Part shown: piece by piece, positions 35,096 to 46,889 of the stretch
Position numbering within the stretch: the first letter of the stretch is position 1
How the letters are laid out: every line of letters begins with the position of its first letter
Source: Ailurus styani
Taxonomy: Eukaryota > Chordata > Mammalia > Carnivora > Ailuridae
DNA length: 64,000 bases
Reading direction: 5' to 3'
NCBI GenBank assembly: GCA_002007465.1
Contig: LNAC01000065.1
Location: 1,430,034-1,494,033 of the forward strand
The notes under the pieces: generated by a model
What the model was told of the DNA's origin: nothing
What the model saw: only the letters and a program-made list of their open reading frames with translations
Database searches by the model: none
Made by a program: the position numbers and the translations under genes

Positions 35096-35994
35096 CTAGT
35101 GTATTGAGTCTAGTGGTCTTTTTCTCTAATCCACAGGTATGTTCCATCTCTCCACTGTCCAGAAGTGACAATTTCTCCCCAACACACACTACACCACCCC
35201 TACCACTTTGCCTGCTGTTTAGCTTGGAAATGTTAATGCATAAGAGTACAAGCTGGAAACCAAACGCTGTTAAAGAAATGGGAGGTCAAAGACTTTCCGA
35301 AGGCCTCCCTTTCGTCTTTAGATGTGACTTCTGATAACAATAGCAACAACAACAACAAAATGCTTAAAAGCATGAAAAGCATTCTTATTCATTTCCTCCA
35401 GGTCTTGGGGGGAAGTGGAGGAGAAAGTGCTGATCTTATTGGTACTGCAGGTAAGGCTGGGCCTAGGTTCTTAAGGGTCTCAAGCAGAGGGGTGATTCCA
35501 CTTCTGCCCAAGCACAGGGCAAGCAAGAAGTGGCTGGGCTTCCTGCTCTCTGGGCTTCTGCTCCCATGCAGGGCATGCTCTACAGCCAGTTTTCAGATAA
35601 TCTGGCGGGGAAGGACAGTAAGACCAGCAGCAAAAGGGCCTCATTCTAGTTGCAGACCATGTGAGAGGCTGGTTTGGCTATCTGGGACTTCAGCTCGATT
35701 CGTCAGCCTGGCTCAGAGGAAGTGGCCTAGGTAACTGGAGGGAGGGTCTCCTCTCCTGCTTATGCCAAGAGGTGCCTGAGTGAACTCCACCACAGTGGAG
35801 AAGGTGTATCTGACCACATGGGCTTCTTACTGGGTAGATCAAATATGGAGGGCTTGATGTAGTTTACAGAGGACAAGGCTAGAGTAGAGAAAGACTTTTC
35901 TACAGGCCATGAACGAGCCCACAAATCTCTCTCCTCAATTCACAGATTCCTGGGTCATCAGACACCATACAGCTGCTGAGATTTAGTTTGGATT

Positions 35995-36570
35995 TCCATT
36001 GTTTTAGTGTGTTGAACTTAAGTTTTTTTTATAATACAATGCTGGCAGAAACATAATGGGTCCCATCTTTCTGAAGGATTATTTGGTAATAAGACTCAGA
36101 AGCTGGAAAATGTGCTTTCCCTTTGACCTAGCAGTTCTACTTCTAGGAAGCTGTCCTAAGGGAATAATCAGAAATAGACACAAGGATATTCATCTCAGTA
36201 TTATGTATAATATGGAAAAACTGACAACCCCTACAGCCGCAATAAGGAACCAGTTAAATAGATCTCTTCTCATCCTTATAGAAATGTTATCAAAGAATGT
36301 TTGCTAGCATGGGATGATGCTAACTCACAATAACATGACAGTTAAGTGTCCTCCCAAAGGGAAAGAGACTGAAAAGATACACATCTTCATAGAAGTGTAT
36401 CCATGGATTCATATGTAATTACTGAATCAGTATATACTATATGTAAATTTTAAATCTTTTTTTTTTTAACTGCAAAAGTAATACATAGTCATTGAAAAAA
36501 TTTAAAGTGAAAGCACTACTCTCACATCATTAGTCAAGATCACTCCTTGGAGGTAACCCCCGTCCATCCA
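35995..36570 (+). mobile_element. Old L1 3' region, sense
   Basis: AATGCTGGCAGAAACATAAT, TGACCTAGCAGTTCTACTTC and AAAAGTAATACATAGTCATT are L1M 3' markers, much diverged. Confidence 0.6.
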
Positions 36571-36589
36571 CAGTTCACACTGACAGTTT

Positions 36590-36710
36590 CAAGAGCTTTA
36601 GAGTTCACAAGACAAACATCTCTTCATTCTCATAACAATCCCTGCGGTAGAGTAGTTTTATTTTCCTGATTTTTACAGCTGAAGAAACAGGCTCAAAATG
36701 GTTAAATCTG
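36590..36710 (-). mobile_element. MIR fragment, antisense
   Basis: CATAACAATCCCTGCGGTAG, ATTTTTACAGCTGAAGAAAC and GGCTCAAAATGGTTAA. Confidence 0.7.
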
Positions 36711-37940
36711 GAACACCATCACTATTTTCTAAAACACAAAAGGTACATCAGTGTAGAGAGTCATATCCTTGGCTGGTCCTAGACCACTTTGTAGCATCAG
36801 TCTGGTGGCCCTTTGGAGATTTTTGAAGGGATGGCCTTCAACCCCCTGCTGGCACAGGAGTTCCCTCTGCTCCATTCCAAGAGGTGGAGCCACTTCTTGC
36901 ACATGCCTACGGACAGGGCCCTGCTTTCCAAGGGAGCCTCTCTCACTTCAGGGAGCTGAAACCTACCTGCCTGCAACCTGAATTCTCTGGTCCCAGTTTC
37001 TCTTCTGAGTCCAGGTCCAGTTGGTGAGTCCTGGCAAACCCGGAGGGGTGTTTACCCAGAGGGCTAGAGGTAGCATTCCAAGAGGGGAAATACAGTCGTG
37101 ATAAAGAAAAAAGGAGCGAGACCACAGGTTGGACCAAGGGGCAGATTTGAGAGCCAGCTTCTAGGGCCTAAATAGAAAATGTGTCAGGTGGACCGGGGGC
37201 TGAAGTTAGGGCAGGCATGCTGGTATCGGACTGCTTCCAACAGCGAGCCCTGCTTTGAGTTGAGCTAGACACTGGACGGTGCAGAAATCCACTCACTCTT
37301 CCATATAACAGCACTCCAAATATTTGCACCCCTGCCATCATGATTCACCTTAATCTCTTCTAAACACCCCTGTGAGGTTCTGATGTCCTTTCTCATCCAG
37401 TTAATATTTATGGAGATATGGTACATGGAATACTTTCCTTGTTAATTTGGTCTTAATTAGCCACGTTCATTGATCAATGGAAGAATGTCCTATCCTACAC
37501 TCTGTTCACTGGGAGTGGGACACAAGGGGCTTCACTAATAAGGGATGCATGAATAAGGGATGGTAGATACGTGAGCATTTGCTGTGTTATTCTTTCTATC
37601 TTTGTGTTGTATTAAATATCTCACTGAGAATATCCCAAGTCTTCTTAGAAGATGTGGGAGCACAGTTGCTTCCACTCACGCACAAACTACCATGCTAGCT
37701 AAATGGTACCTGGTAAGCTCCCCACTTCTCTGGAGCTGCAGAGAAATCCCCTTTACACTAGCTGACCTCCATTCTAAGAAAAGCAAAGACTCTTTAATGA
37801 AATGGCTAGTTGATCTTTAGCTCTTGCTCTTTCCTTCAGCTTCCTCCTAATTTAGTGGAATTATAAGGAAATTTGTTGACTATACCAAACCATAGAGTGA
37901 AATACTTAATACTGAGCTGCAAGTCGTCCTTTCTATGTGC
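36711..37940. other. Unique intergenic sequence
   Basis: No gene or recognisable repeat. Confidence 0.5.
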
Positions 37941-37942
37941 TC

Positions 37943-37951
37943 ACGCACACG

Positions 37952-38003
<52 letters not shown>
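37943..38003 (+). repeat. Alternating CA/CG dinucleotide tract
   Basis: CACGCACACGCGCGCGCG followed by more than 20 CA units. An uninterrupted purine-pyrimidine alternation. Confidence 0.98.
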
Positions 38004-38006
<3 letters not shown>

Positions 38007-38187
38007 CTGTCTGATGGGCAGTATCCAAATAAAATTGAACGTGTTAACTTGATAATTTGGCAATACTAGTAGAAAATTCCAAGTTACATTCCTTTTATAA
38101 ATAAGAAAGTAGAGAATATGAGATCTAGTGATATTCAGATTAAATATTCTAGTCCCTCTATTACTGATTTAAAGCAAACCTCCCTAG

Positions 38188-38310
38188 GGCCACCTGGCTG
38201 ACTTAGTTCATGGAGCATGTGACTCTTGATCTCCAGAGAGATTTCGAGTTTGAGCCCCACGTTGGACGTAGAGGTTTTTTTTTTTCCCTTTAATTAAAAA
38301 AAAAAAAAGG
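38188..38310 (+). mobile_element. Old tRNA-derived SINE, plus
   Basis: GGAGCATGTGACTCTTGATC and GTTTGAGCCCCACGTTGGAC. Same older class as 15189-15275. Confidence 0.8.
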
Positions 38311-38987
38311 CAAACCACCCTAAAATGAAAAATGGTCATCAACCTAGCTATTTGGGGTCTTGAAGAACAAAAATCCTCTAAGGAGTTACTTGATTTTAGC
38401 CACCCTTTTCATCTTTATATTCAAGTTATAGGCTAGTAAAAAAAGATATATGGTAGTAATATAAAACTATTACATTTATAAAAACATAAGTTTCAAATAA
38501 TTTATTCATTCACTTATTCACTCATTTGGTTCTGAATGATAAGGAGCTGGCCATACACAGATCTAGGAAAGAACATTCCAGAGAGAGGAAACAGCAAGGC
38601 CAAAGGCTCTAAGTGCAATTGAGTTTGGGAGTTTCTGAGAACCAGTAAAGCTAGAGTATAGTAAGGTGATAAGAAGAGAGGTAGGGATGAAGGTGTAAGA
38701 GTGGGCAACTTAATATAGATCAAGGGAGAGGCCCAGATTGGAGATAGAAATTTGGAAGTCAGCAGCCAGTAGAAGGTATTTAAAGTCTTGAGATTGGAAG
38801 TGAACATCTACTGAGTATGTTCAGAGCATTGGGATATGTCAACTGTTAGAGATTTAGAACGATGAGGCTGAGGAGGAAAGGCCACCAAATTAGAACTGAG
38901 TCAAATGAAGGAAGTGCTGGGAAAAGGGGAGAGGGATCTTGTGTGTCAGACACTGCTGCAAAAGTCTGGTAAGAATGACTACTGAGG

Positions 38988-39187
38988 GGCGCCTGGGTGG
39001 CTCAGTGGATTAAAGCCTCTGCCTTCGGCTCAGGTCATGATCTCAGGGTCCTGGGATCGAGGCCCATATCGGGCTCTCTGCTCGGCGGAGAGCCTGCTTC
39101 CTCCTCTCTCTCTCTGCCTGCCTCTCTGCCTGCTTGTGATCTCTCTCGCTCTGTCAAAAATAAAATAAATTAAAAAAAAAAAAAAAA
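38988..39187 (+). mobile_element. Young Can-SINE, plus
   Basis: Perfect 17 bp duplication aagaatgactactgagg (38971-38987 and 39188-39204). Confidence 0.97.
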
Positions 39188-39262
39188 AAGAATGACTACT
39201 GAGGAATGCCCAGTGGATCTGGAAGCATAAAAGCCCTGGGGACATTGGCAAGCATGATTTCT

Positions 39263-39933
39263 TATTTTTATTTATTTATTTATTTATTTTCAGTGTTCCA
39301 AAATTCATTGTTTATGCACCACACCCAGTGTTCCATGCAATTCGTGCCCTCCTCAATACCCACCACCAGGCTCACCCATCTCCCCCCCTCCCCTTCATAA
39401 CCCTCAGTTTGTTTCTCAGAGTCCACAGTCTCTTATGGTTTGTCTCCCCTTCCGAATTACCCCAATTCACTTTTCCTTTCCTTCTCCTAATGTCCTCCAT
39501 TTTATTCCTTATGTTCCACAAGTAAGTGAAAACATATGATAATCGACTTTCTCTGTTTGACTTATTTCTCTCAGCATAATCTCTTCCAGACCCGTCCATG
39601 TTGATACAAAAATTGGGTATTCATCCTTTCTGATGGCTGAGTAATATTCCATTATATATGTGGACCACATCTTTATCCATTCATCTGTTGAAGGGCATCT
39701 GGGCTCTTTCCACAGTTTGGTGATTGTGGACATTGCTGCTATGAACATTAGGGTACATATGGCCCTTTTTTTCACTACATCTGTATCTTTGGGGTAAATA
39801 CCCAGTAGTGTAATTGCAGGGTCAAAGGGTAGCTCTATTTTTAATTTTTTGAGGAATCTCCACACTGTTTTCTAAAGTGGCTCCACCAACTTGTGTTGGA
39901 GAGGATGTGGAGAAAGGGGAGCCCTCTTACACT
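39263..39933 (-). mobile_element. L1 3' end with inverted 5' segment
   Basis: On the minus strand 39865-39509 encodes [24 protein letters not shown] ORF2p C-terminus (the visible frame begins MWRFLKK) and ends in MFSLTCGT before a stop. The 3' UTR and an (A)TTT-rich tail reach 39263. The piece at about 39889-39933 (GAGAGGATGTGGAGAAAGGG) is the next upstream L1 sequence but in plus orientation. The duplication ggca(a/g)gcatgatttct (39247-39262 and 39934-39949) encloses both parts. Confidence 0.93.
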
Positions 39934-40039
39934 GGCAGGCATGATTTCTGCAGAGTAGAGGAGATAAAAATTTGGCTGGGATAAACTTGAAAGAGGAGAG
40001 GAAGTGAAGACAAAATATAGATAATTCAAGAAGTTCTGC

Positions 40040-41100
40040 TATAAATGTGGAGCAAAGAGATGGGACTGGGGTCAAGGAAAAAAAAAAGTTTTTTCAGATG
40101 AAAGGCATGGCAACATGCTAGCATGTTCATGGAAACAACGCACCAGAGGGAAAAGCTGATAATGGTGCATATACCCCAGAGAAACAGGAACTGACATCTA
40201 CCAAAAGACACAAGAATGTTCATAGCCACTGTATCCACAATAGCCAAACACTGGAAACACCCCACATATCAACCAGTAGTTTTCTGGTTATCACTTGTTG
40301 TATAACACACAATTCCAAAACTTAGAGGCTTAAAATGAGAATGTATCTATATGATGATGTCTTATGGTTCTGTGGGTCAGGAAATCAGACCATGTACAGC
40401 AGAGACAGCTCATCGTTGCTCTGTGGTCTCTGGGGAACTCACTGGGATGACTTGAATGTGTAGAGGCAGGCAGAGCATCTGTCTTTTTCTACCTTCAGCC
40501 TCCTCACATGGCTAGCTGAGTCTTCCTTGCAGCATGGCATCTTCTGAATAGTCAATCTTCTTACCTGGTGGTTCCAGGCTCCAAGAGGAAGGAAGCAGAA
40601 ACCACCCAACATCCTAAAAGCGAGGCCTGGAATTAGTATAGGCTCATCTCCATCAGGTTCTATTAATCAGGGCAGGCACAGGACAGCTCTATCAAGGAGA
40701 CAGAGAATTCACCTTCAGTGGGAGAAATAGCAAAGAAGTTGCAGCCATCTTACATCTGCCATAATGAGTAAAATAGGTAAATAAATTGTTGTATACTCAT
40801 ACAATGAAGACTGCATAGAAATAAATGAGAACGAACTACTGCTAATTACAGTGAGTAAATCTCACAGACACAATGCTAAATGAAATGTCAGAAACGAAAG
40901 AATACATTCTGTCATGTTTCATTTATATGATTTTTTTTTTGCATTACTGATATAAAGTGGTAATGGTGGGTAGAAGTTGGAATGGTGAGTACCCTTGAGG
41001 GGGGTACTTACTTGGATGAGGCCTGTTGGAGATGTCAAGAGTGCTGGAAATGTTCTGGGTCATAGTAACACAGGTATATACATGTGCAAAAAGTTGCCAA
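40040..41100 (+). mobile_element. Old L1 3' region, split by another repeat
   Basis: ACAAGAATGTTCATAGCCAC and AATAGCCAAACACTGGAAAC before the insertion. TTGTATACTCATACAATGAA and AACACAGGTATATACATGTG after it. Confidence 0.7.
40276..40770. mobile_element. Repeat inserted in the old L1, family unknown
   Basis: Contains CCAAAACTTAGAGGCTTAAA, GGTTCTGTGGGTCAGGAA and GTGGTTCCAGGCTCCAAGAG, phrases common to an old mammalian dispersed element. L1 sequence resumes on both sides. Confidence 0.5.
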
Positions 41101-41514
41101 ACAACACAATTAAGATCAGCGTTCTTTTCTGTATTATTAAGTAGACACACTTTTTTTTTTTTTAAAAAAAACAACTTTAAAAGAAGAAAAAAACAATGGT
41201 GCAAGTTAGAGGAGATTGTTGCTGGAAGCTTGTATCAGAAGTCAGAAGGGATGGGATCCCAGCGCATAAGGTGCTTGCTGTTGTAGAAGTGCGTGGAACT
41301 GCTCTTTTGGTTGCTGTTATTTTCTCACTGGAAACAGGAAGTGGGTCAGAAGCTGACAAAGAGGAGAGAAGGAGAAGTGGAGGGCTAAAGAGAAGAAAAA
41401 TTGGGAACAAGCAGTCTAAGAAGGAAATGTTGGAGGACTCCCAGCCTTACTAAACACCCAGTTGAAGTATTTGGTCATGAATTTAAAGGGAGGCGAGGGG
41501 GATGGTTGAAATAG

Positions 41515-41642
41515 GTGAAAGGGATTAAGAGTACACTTATTAGGATGAGCACTGAGTCATGTTTAGAATTGCTGAATCACTATATTGTACATAGGAAACT
41601 AACACTGTGTTAATTATATGTCAGTTAAAAATATTTTTAAAT
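41515..41642 (+). mobile_element. L1 3' terminal fragment
   Basis: GGATGAGCACTGAGTCATG and TTGCTGAATCACTATATTG, the very 3' end of carnivore L1, followed by a SINE at its A-rich tail. Confidence 0.75.
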
Positions 41643-41855
41643 GGGGGCAAGTGGGTGGCTCAGTTGGTTAAGCAACCAACTCTTGGTTTCAGCTCAGGTC
41701 ATGATCTTGGGGTTGTGGGATCAAGCCCTGCATGGGACTCCACGGGGCATGGAGCCTGCTTCAGATTCTCTCCCTCTCCCTCTCCCTCAGCCCCCTACCT
41801 ATGCTCTCTTTCTCTCTCTCTCTCTTTCTTTAAAATAATTATTTTAATAAAAATA
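41643..41855 (+). mobile_element. Can-SINE, plus, older type
   Basis: CAGTTGGTTAAGCAACCAAC variant inserted at the tail of the L1 fragment. Confidence 0.88.
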
Positions 41856-42527
41856 AGTAAGTGTGGCAAGTCAGCATGGTTCCCTGTGTCCACGTTCACT
41901 GAATGCAGGCAGGGAGGTGGACTCCATCCCAGCAGGGGTTTTACTAGGAAAGTACAGTGGAAGGAAGCAGGGACAAGGGAGGTGAGCATATATGCAATGA
42001 ATTAAACATCAGAGGATGAGAGTCCATGGGTGAGGAGGAAAGTAAGGCTGACAAATTGATAGAGTTTCCATATTAGAGGAAAGTAGCTGAAAATACAGCA
42101 AGTGAGGAGAGGAGGAAAACTGAAATGGAGGTTATGGAGGAGCCAGAACTATTGGTAATAACGATGGCTAAAGAGGGTGGATGACTGAGGTTGGTCAGTC
42201 AGGTTGGTCAGGTTGGTTGGTCAGTATTGATCAGGCTAGCTGCTATAACAAACAACCCCTAAATCTTAGCTTAGCACATAAGTTTTACTGCTTGCTCTCA
42301 CTCACAACCTCATGCTTGTGGGTGGGGCGGGGGTGAGAGTTGGCTTCCTGTAGTCTCTTCCCATGGCAGCTTGAACTCTTGGGCCATACTTTCCAATGCT
42401 GAGCATTTGAAATGTGACTTGCACAACTAAGAAACTAAATTTAAGATATTATTTATGTTTAATTAATTTAAAATTGTGAAAGAATGCTTGGAACAACTTC
42501 AGTATGTGCATCTTCTTTATGAAATTA

Positions 42528-42982
42528 CAGTAGTCTCCCTTATCTGGGGGGGGCATTCCAAATCCCCAGTAGATGCCTGAAACTGCAGTTAGTATCAAAC
42601 CCTATATATACTGTGATTTGTCTTCTACATACATACCTATGATAAAGCTTAATTTATAAATTATGTGCAGTAAGAGATTAAAAACAAGAACTAACAATAA
42701 CACAGAAGAATCATAATAATATACTGTAACAAGAGTTATGTGAATGTGGTCTCTCTCTCCCAAAATGTCTTATTGTATTTGCCCTTCTTGTGTTGAAGTG
42801 AGATGATAAAATGCCTATCGAAGAGATGAAGCGAGGCAAATGATGTGGGCATTGGGGGGTAGCATAAGTCTACTACTGACCTAATGATACCTCGGAAGGA
42901 GGATCATCGGCTTCCTGGCCTGATTGACTTTGGGTACCTGAAACCGTGGAAGGCAAAATCGCAGATAAGGGGGGAGCTATTG
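42528..42982 (+). mobile_element. Tigger/pogo-like MITE with TIRs
   Basis: 455 bp. The left end CAGTAGTCTCCCTTATCTG and the reverse complement of the right end (CAATAGCTCCCCCCTTATCTG, bar one base) are imperfect terminal inverted repeats. TA flanks both ends (42526-42527, 42983-42984), the mark of Tc1/mariner-pogo insertion. It has no transposase. Confidence 0.85.
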
Positions 42983-42989
42983 TACATAG

Positions 42990-43215
42990 AGATCAAGCAT
43001 TTTTTTAATTAACATATAATGTACTATTTGCCCCAGGGTTACAGGTCTGTGAATCATCAGTCTTACACAATTCACAGCATTCACCATAGCATGTACCCTC
43101 CCCAGTGTCCATCACCGAGCCACTCCATTCCTCTCACCACCCTTCACTCCAGCAACCTTCAATTTGTTTCCTGAGATTAAGAGTGTCTTACGGTTTGTCA
43201 AGATCAAGTATTTTT
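42990..43215 (-). mobile_element. L1 3' UTR fragment, antisense
   Basis: CCCAGTGTCCATCACCGAGC and CCTTCAATTTGTTTCCTGAG, with flanks agatcaagcattttt / agatcaagtattttt. Confidence 0.85.
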
Positions 43216-43316
43216 GATGAAAACTTAGTATCCGAATTGATATGTGCTAAAGTATAAATTACCCATTAGATTTCAGGTCCTTAGTATGAAGAAAGACTAT
43301 AAAATACAGTTGACCC

Positions 43317-43613
43317 TTGAGCAACACTGGTGTAAACTGTGTGGATTCACTCATACATGAACTTTTCACAGTAGAGTACTGTGAATGTAGTTTCTCTTCC
43401 TTCCGATTTTCTTCATAATATTTTTACACTAGTTTACTTTATTGAAAGAATATATAATACATATAACATATGAAATATATGTTAATTGACTATGTCATTA
43501 GTAAGGCTTCTAGTCAATAGTAGGCTATTAGTAGTTAAGTTTTGAGGGAGTCAAAAGTTAGGCATGGATTTTCATCTGGGTGGGAGTCAGCACCCCTAAC
43601 TTCCATGTTGAAC
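43317..43613 (+). mobile_element. Tigger-like MITE, right end lost
   Basis: CAGTTGACCCTTGAGCAACA follows a TA and GGGAGTCAGCACCCCTAACT lies near the other end, but the right inverted repeat is eroded. Confidence 0.7.
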
Positions 43614-44369
43614 CTCATTATAATTTTTATGTTATTACATGTTGAAATGATAATATTTTTGATACATTGGGTTAAATAAAATGTATTATTAAAATTAATT
43701 TCATGGGTTTCTTACTGCATTTTTTTCAAGCAGCTACCAGGAAGTTTAAAATTACATGTGGCCCACATTACATTTCTGCTGGACAGTGCTATTCTGAGGA
43801 CCTCAGAATTCTCCATTGGATCCTCTCCATCCAGCTAGCAGATAACAGAGGGAGAAAGCAGAGGGCTGCAATGGCGGTTTCCCTATGGCTTTGTGCGGGA
43901 CTCAGGTATGATGCCACCTAACTACGAAGGAAGAGGGCAAACCCAGTCTGCTCAGGAAGGAGAGGAAGCAGATTTGGGAAGCAGCAAGCTGGCCTCTGGC
44001 ACAGGTAGGGTGGAAGGACAAGATCACTGAAGAGAGGCTGCTAAGATGCTGACAGGCTATTGGCAAGGTTGTCTACATGGGTTTTGAGATTACCAAGAAT
44101 TTGGAAAAGAGTGACCAGGAACAAAAATCTTCAAGACCCCCAGGGACTATAGTTGAATCAATAAAGGGGAATCTTTAATAGACTCTGATAACATGTACAT
44201 CAAAGCTCAGGGCTTTTGAGGAAAGAGGAACAATGATCCTGAAGAAGCAATTGGGGGACATGAGGACACCTCTCCCACCCTTAGGCCCAGTGTCCAGATG
44301 TGCAGGGAAGGGAAAAGAAGCCCCTCTGGAAGCTGGGTCTGGTGAAGTAGTATCTTTACCAGGGACTAG

Positions 44370-44770
44370 CATTCAGTGTGTGACCTTAAGCGAGTTATTT
44401 AACATTCTGTTTGAGGCTTCCTTATCTTTAAATAAGGATAACAATAACACTTATCTTGGGAGCCTGGGTGGTTCAGTTGGTTGAGTGACTCTTGGTTTTG
44501 CTCAGGTCATGATTTCACGGTTATGGGATCAAGCCCCACATTGGGCTCTGCACTCAGTGGGGAGTCTGCTTGAGATTCTCCCTCTCCCCTGCCCTCTGCC
44601 GCTCCCCCTGCTCACGTCCATGTGCGCTCTCTCTAAAATAAATAAAGTCTTTAAAAAATAACAATACTACTTATCTTACAGGGTTGTTGTGTTAAATACT
44701 GACACCTGTATTTAGCATGTAGAAATGACTATATGAAATAATTTCTGAACATTGTACTTAAAGTACACTG
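44370..44770 (+). mobile_element. MIR, sense, split by a SINE
   Basis: GTGTGACCTTAAGCGAGTTA, a gap filled by the SINE, then TTACAGGGTTGTTGTGTTAA and TAGCATGTAGAAATG. Confidence 0.78.
44458..44659 (+). mobile_element. Can-SINE, plus
   Basis: Duplication aacaataacacttatctt / aacaatactacttatctt. Confidence 0.94.
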
Positions 44771-45367
44771 GTTTCTCCTTTCTTTATATCGTCTTCCTTT
44801 GTGGATTTACTTTCCTGTGTGTGAGCATTCATCTGGCTGTGCCCTCAGATAAATGAAAGTCATCTGTCAGTTCTGCCCTTGTTCTGGGACATGATTCACT
44901 AGCAAAAATCACCAGTTTCATGAAAATTTATGTTGCCATTCAGAAGAAGGGATCGGCTTTGATGTGAGGTGAAATGGATTTGCTCTTAGACTCCAGTTTG
45001 GGAAAGGAGCACACATTTTTTTCTATAAATAGAACAAAAATCTCATTTTCGAAAGGAAAAAGCTTTGTGTGTGAAGTGGGAAGCCCTGAGAGGAGGGTGT
45101 GGCTCCTTTCCAAATCACAGTAGATGAAATTGCACAGAGACTTTTTTCTTATTGCCTAATATGGACTTGTATATAAACGGCAAAAGGGGGAGAGATGCTG
45201 AACAGTCCTTCCAACGTTCCATTTTTGCCACACCATTTCCAGAGCCATGCCCAAAGAGTCAAAGGCTTCCATTAATGTTGTCCCGAGTAAGATACTTCAG
45301 CAGGACATCATGGACATAAGAATTAAATTAGTGCTCCCGATTACTCTTTGCTTTCCAGAGGGGACAT

Positions 45368-45492
45368 CCTACCAGGGTCCTGCATTGGGCTCCCAGCTCA
45401 GTGGGGAGCCTACTTCTCTCTCTCCTGCTCCCCCTGATTGTTCTCTCCTGCTCTCTCTCTGTCAAAGAAATAAATAAAATCTTTAAAAGAAA
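45368..45492 (+). mobile_element. 5'-truncated Can-SINE
   Basis: Begins at CTACCAGGGTCCTGCATTGG, so the A and B boxes are missing. It ends in AATAAATAAAATCTTT. Confidence 0.85.
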
Positions 45493-45502
45493 ATGTCAAT
45501 AA

Positions 45503-45727
45503 AGGGGTGCCTGGGTGGCTCAGTCAGTTAACTATCTGACTCTTGATTTTGGCTCAAGTCATGATCTCAGGGTCCGGGGATCAGTCAAACCCCCAATGGG
45601 CTTCCTGCTCAGCAGGGAGTGTAAGCACACACTCACTCTTCCTCTCCCTCTGCCCCTCCTCCTGCTCATGCATTCTCTCCCCCCCCATATATATATATCT
45701 TAAATAAATAAATAAATCTTAAAAAAT
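45503..45727 (+). mobile_element. Can-SINE, plus
   Basis: Duplication aaaatgtcaataa / aaaatgtcagtaa. The left copy lies in the tail of the truncated SINE. Confidence 0.93.
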
Positions 45728-45816
45728 AAAATGTCAGTAAGTAGTGTGTTGCAGGTGCTATAATGTGACTTTCTTACATGTTAAATGCAGTGTTATTTTA
45801 AATCTTTAAAATTATT

Positions 45817-46004
45817 ATTATTTTTTTAAAAGATTTTATTTATTTGAGAGAGAGAGAGTGAGAGAGAGCTTGAGAGAGGAGGTCAGAGGGAGAAGCAGAC
45901 TCCCCGTGGAGCTGGGAGCCCGATGCAGGACTCGATACTGGGACTCCGGGATCATGACCTCAGCCGAACGCAGTCACTTAACCAACTGAGTCACCCAGGT
46001 GCCC
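45817..46004 (-). mobile_element. Can-SINE, minus
   Basis: Perfect 20 bp duplication ttaaatctttaaaattatta on both sides. Confidence 0.96.
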
Positions 46005-46132
46005 TTAAATCTTTAAAATTATTACAAATTCAAATACAACATTAAGGAAATTATGACAACTAAAAATGTCTCCAGATATTACCAAAGTGTCCCCTGGGGA
46101 GCAAAATCACTCCTCGTTGAGAGTTACTTCTT

Positions 46133-46365
46133 CTTCTTCTTCGTCTTTTTTTTTTTTTTTTTTCTGTTTATCTGAGAGAGAGAATGTGTTTGCATGCACG
46201 GTGTGGGGGGCAGGTGGGGCAGAGGGAGAGGGAGAGACAGAATCCCAGGCAGGTTCCATACCTAGTATGGAACCCAATGAGGGGCTTGATCCCAAGACCC
46301 TGAGATCATGATCTGAGCTGAAACCAAGAGTCAGACGCTACACCAACTGAGCCACCCAGGTGCCC
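46133..46365 (-). mobile_element. Can-SINE, minus, older type
   Basis: A T run, a GA-rich body and right end GAGCCACCCAGGTGCCC. Flanks tgagagttacttct / tgagagccactttt. Confidence 0.88.
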
Positions 46366-46653
46366 TGAGAGCCACTTTTCTATTGACTTACTGAGTCCAG
46401 TGACTTTGGTTTCTTTGTTTTTGTTTCCCCATGTGAAGAATTCTACTAGAATCAATAATTTCATAAGGAATTGCATTAGAAACAATTTGCATATAGAAAA
46501 GAGAAAGACACTGGTTGATGAAATCCATCAAATCTTAGAAAGTCCATAAAGACGAGAGAAATCCAGGAAAACACCAATTTGTCACCATTTGAACCAACTC
46601 TTTGAAAGTTAGTAACTAAAGAGAAATAATTAAGCATTTAAACTGCCCTTCAG

Positions 46654-46875
46654 GGGCGCCTGGGTGGCTCAGTGGGTTAAAGCCTCTGCTTTCGGCTCGG
46701 GTCATGATCTCAGCGTCCTGGGATCGAGGCCCGCGTCGGGCTCTCTGCTCAGCAGGGAGCCTGCTTCCTCCTCTCCTTGTCTCTCTCTCTCTGCCTGCCT
46801 CTCTGCCTACTTGTGATCTCTCTCTCTGTGTCAAATAGATAAATAAAATGTTTAAAAAAAATAATAAAATAAAAT
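46654..46875 (+). mobile_element. Young Can-SINE, plus
   Basis: Perfect duplication aaactgcccttcag (46640-46653 and 46876-46889). Confidence 0.97.
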
Positions 46876-46889
46876 AAACTGCCCTTCAG

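Noticed and set aside
35324..35734. 136-codon open frame
   Set aside because: Lies in non-coding sequence without a familiar protein or codon bias; probably chance.
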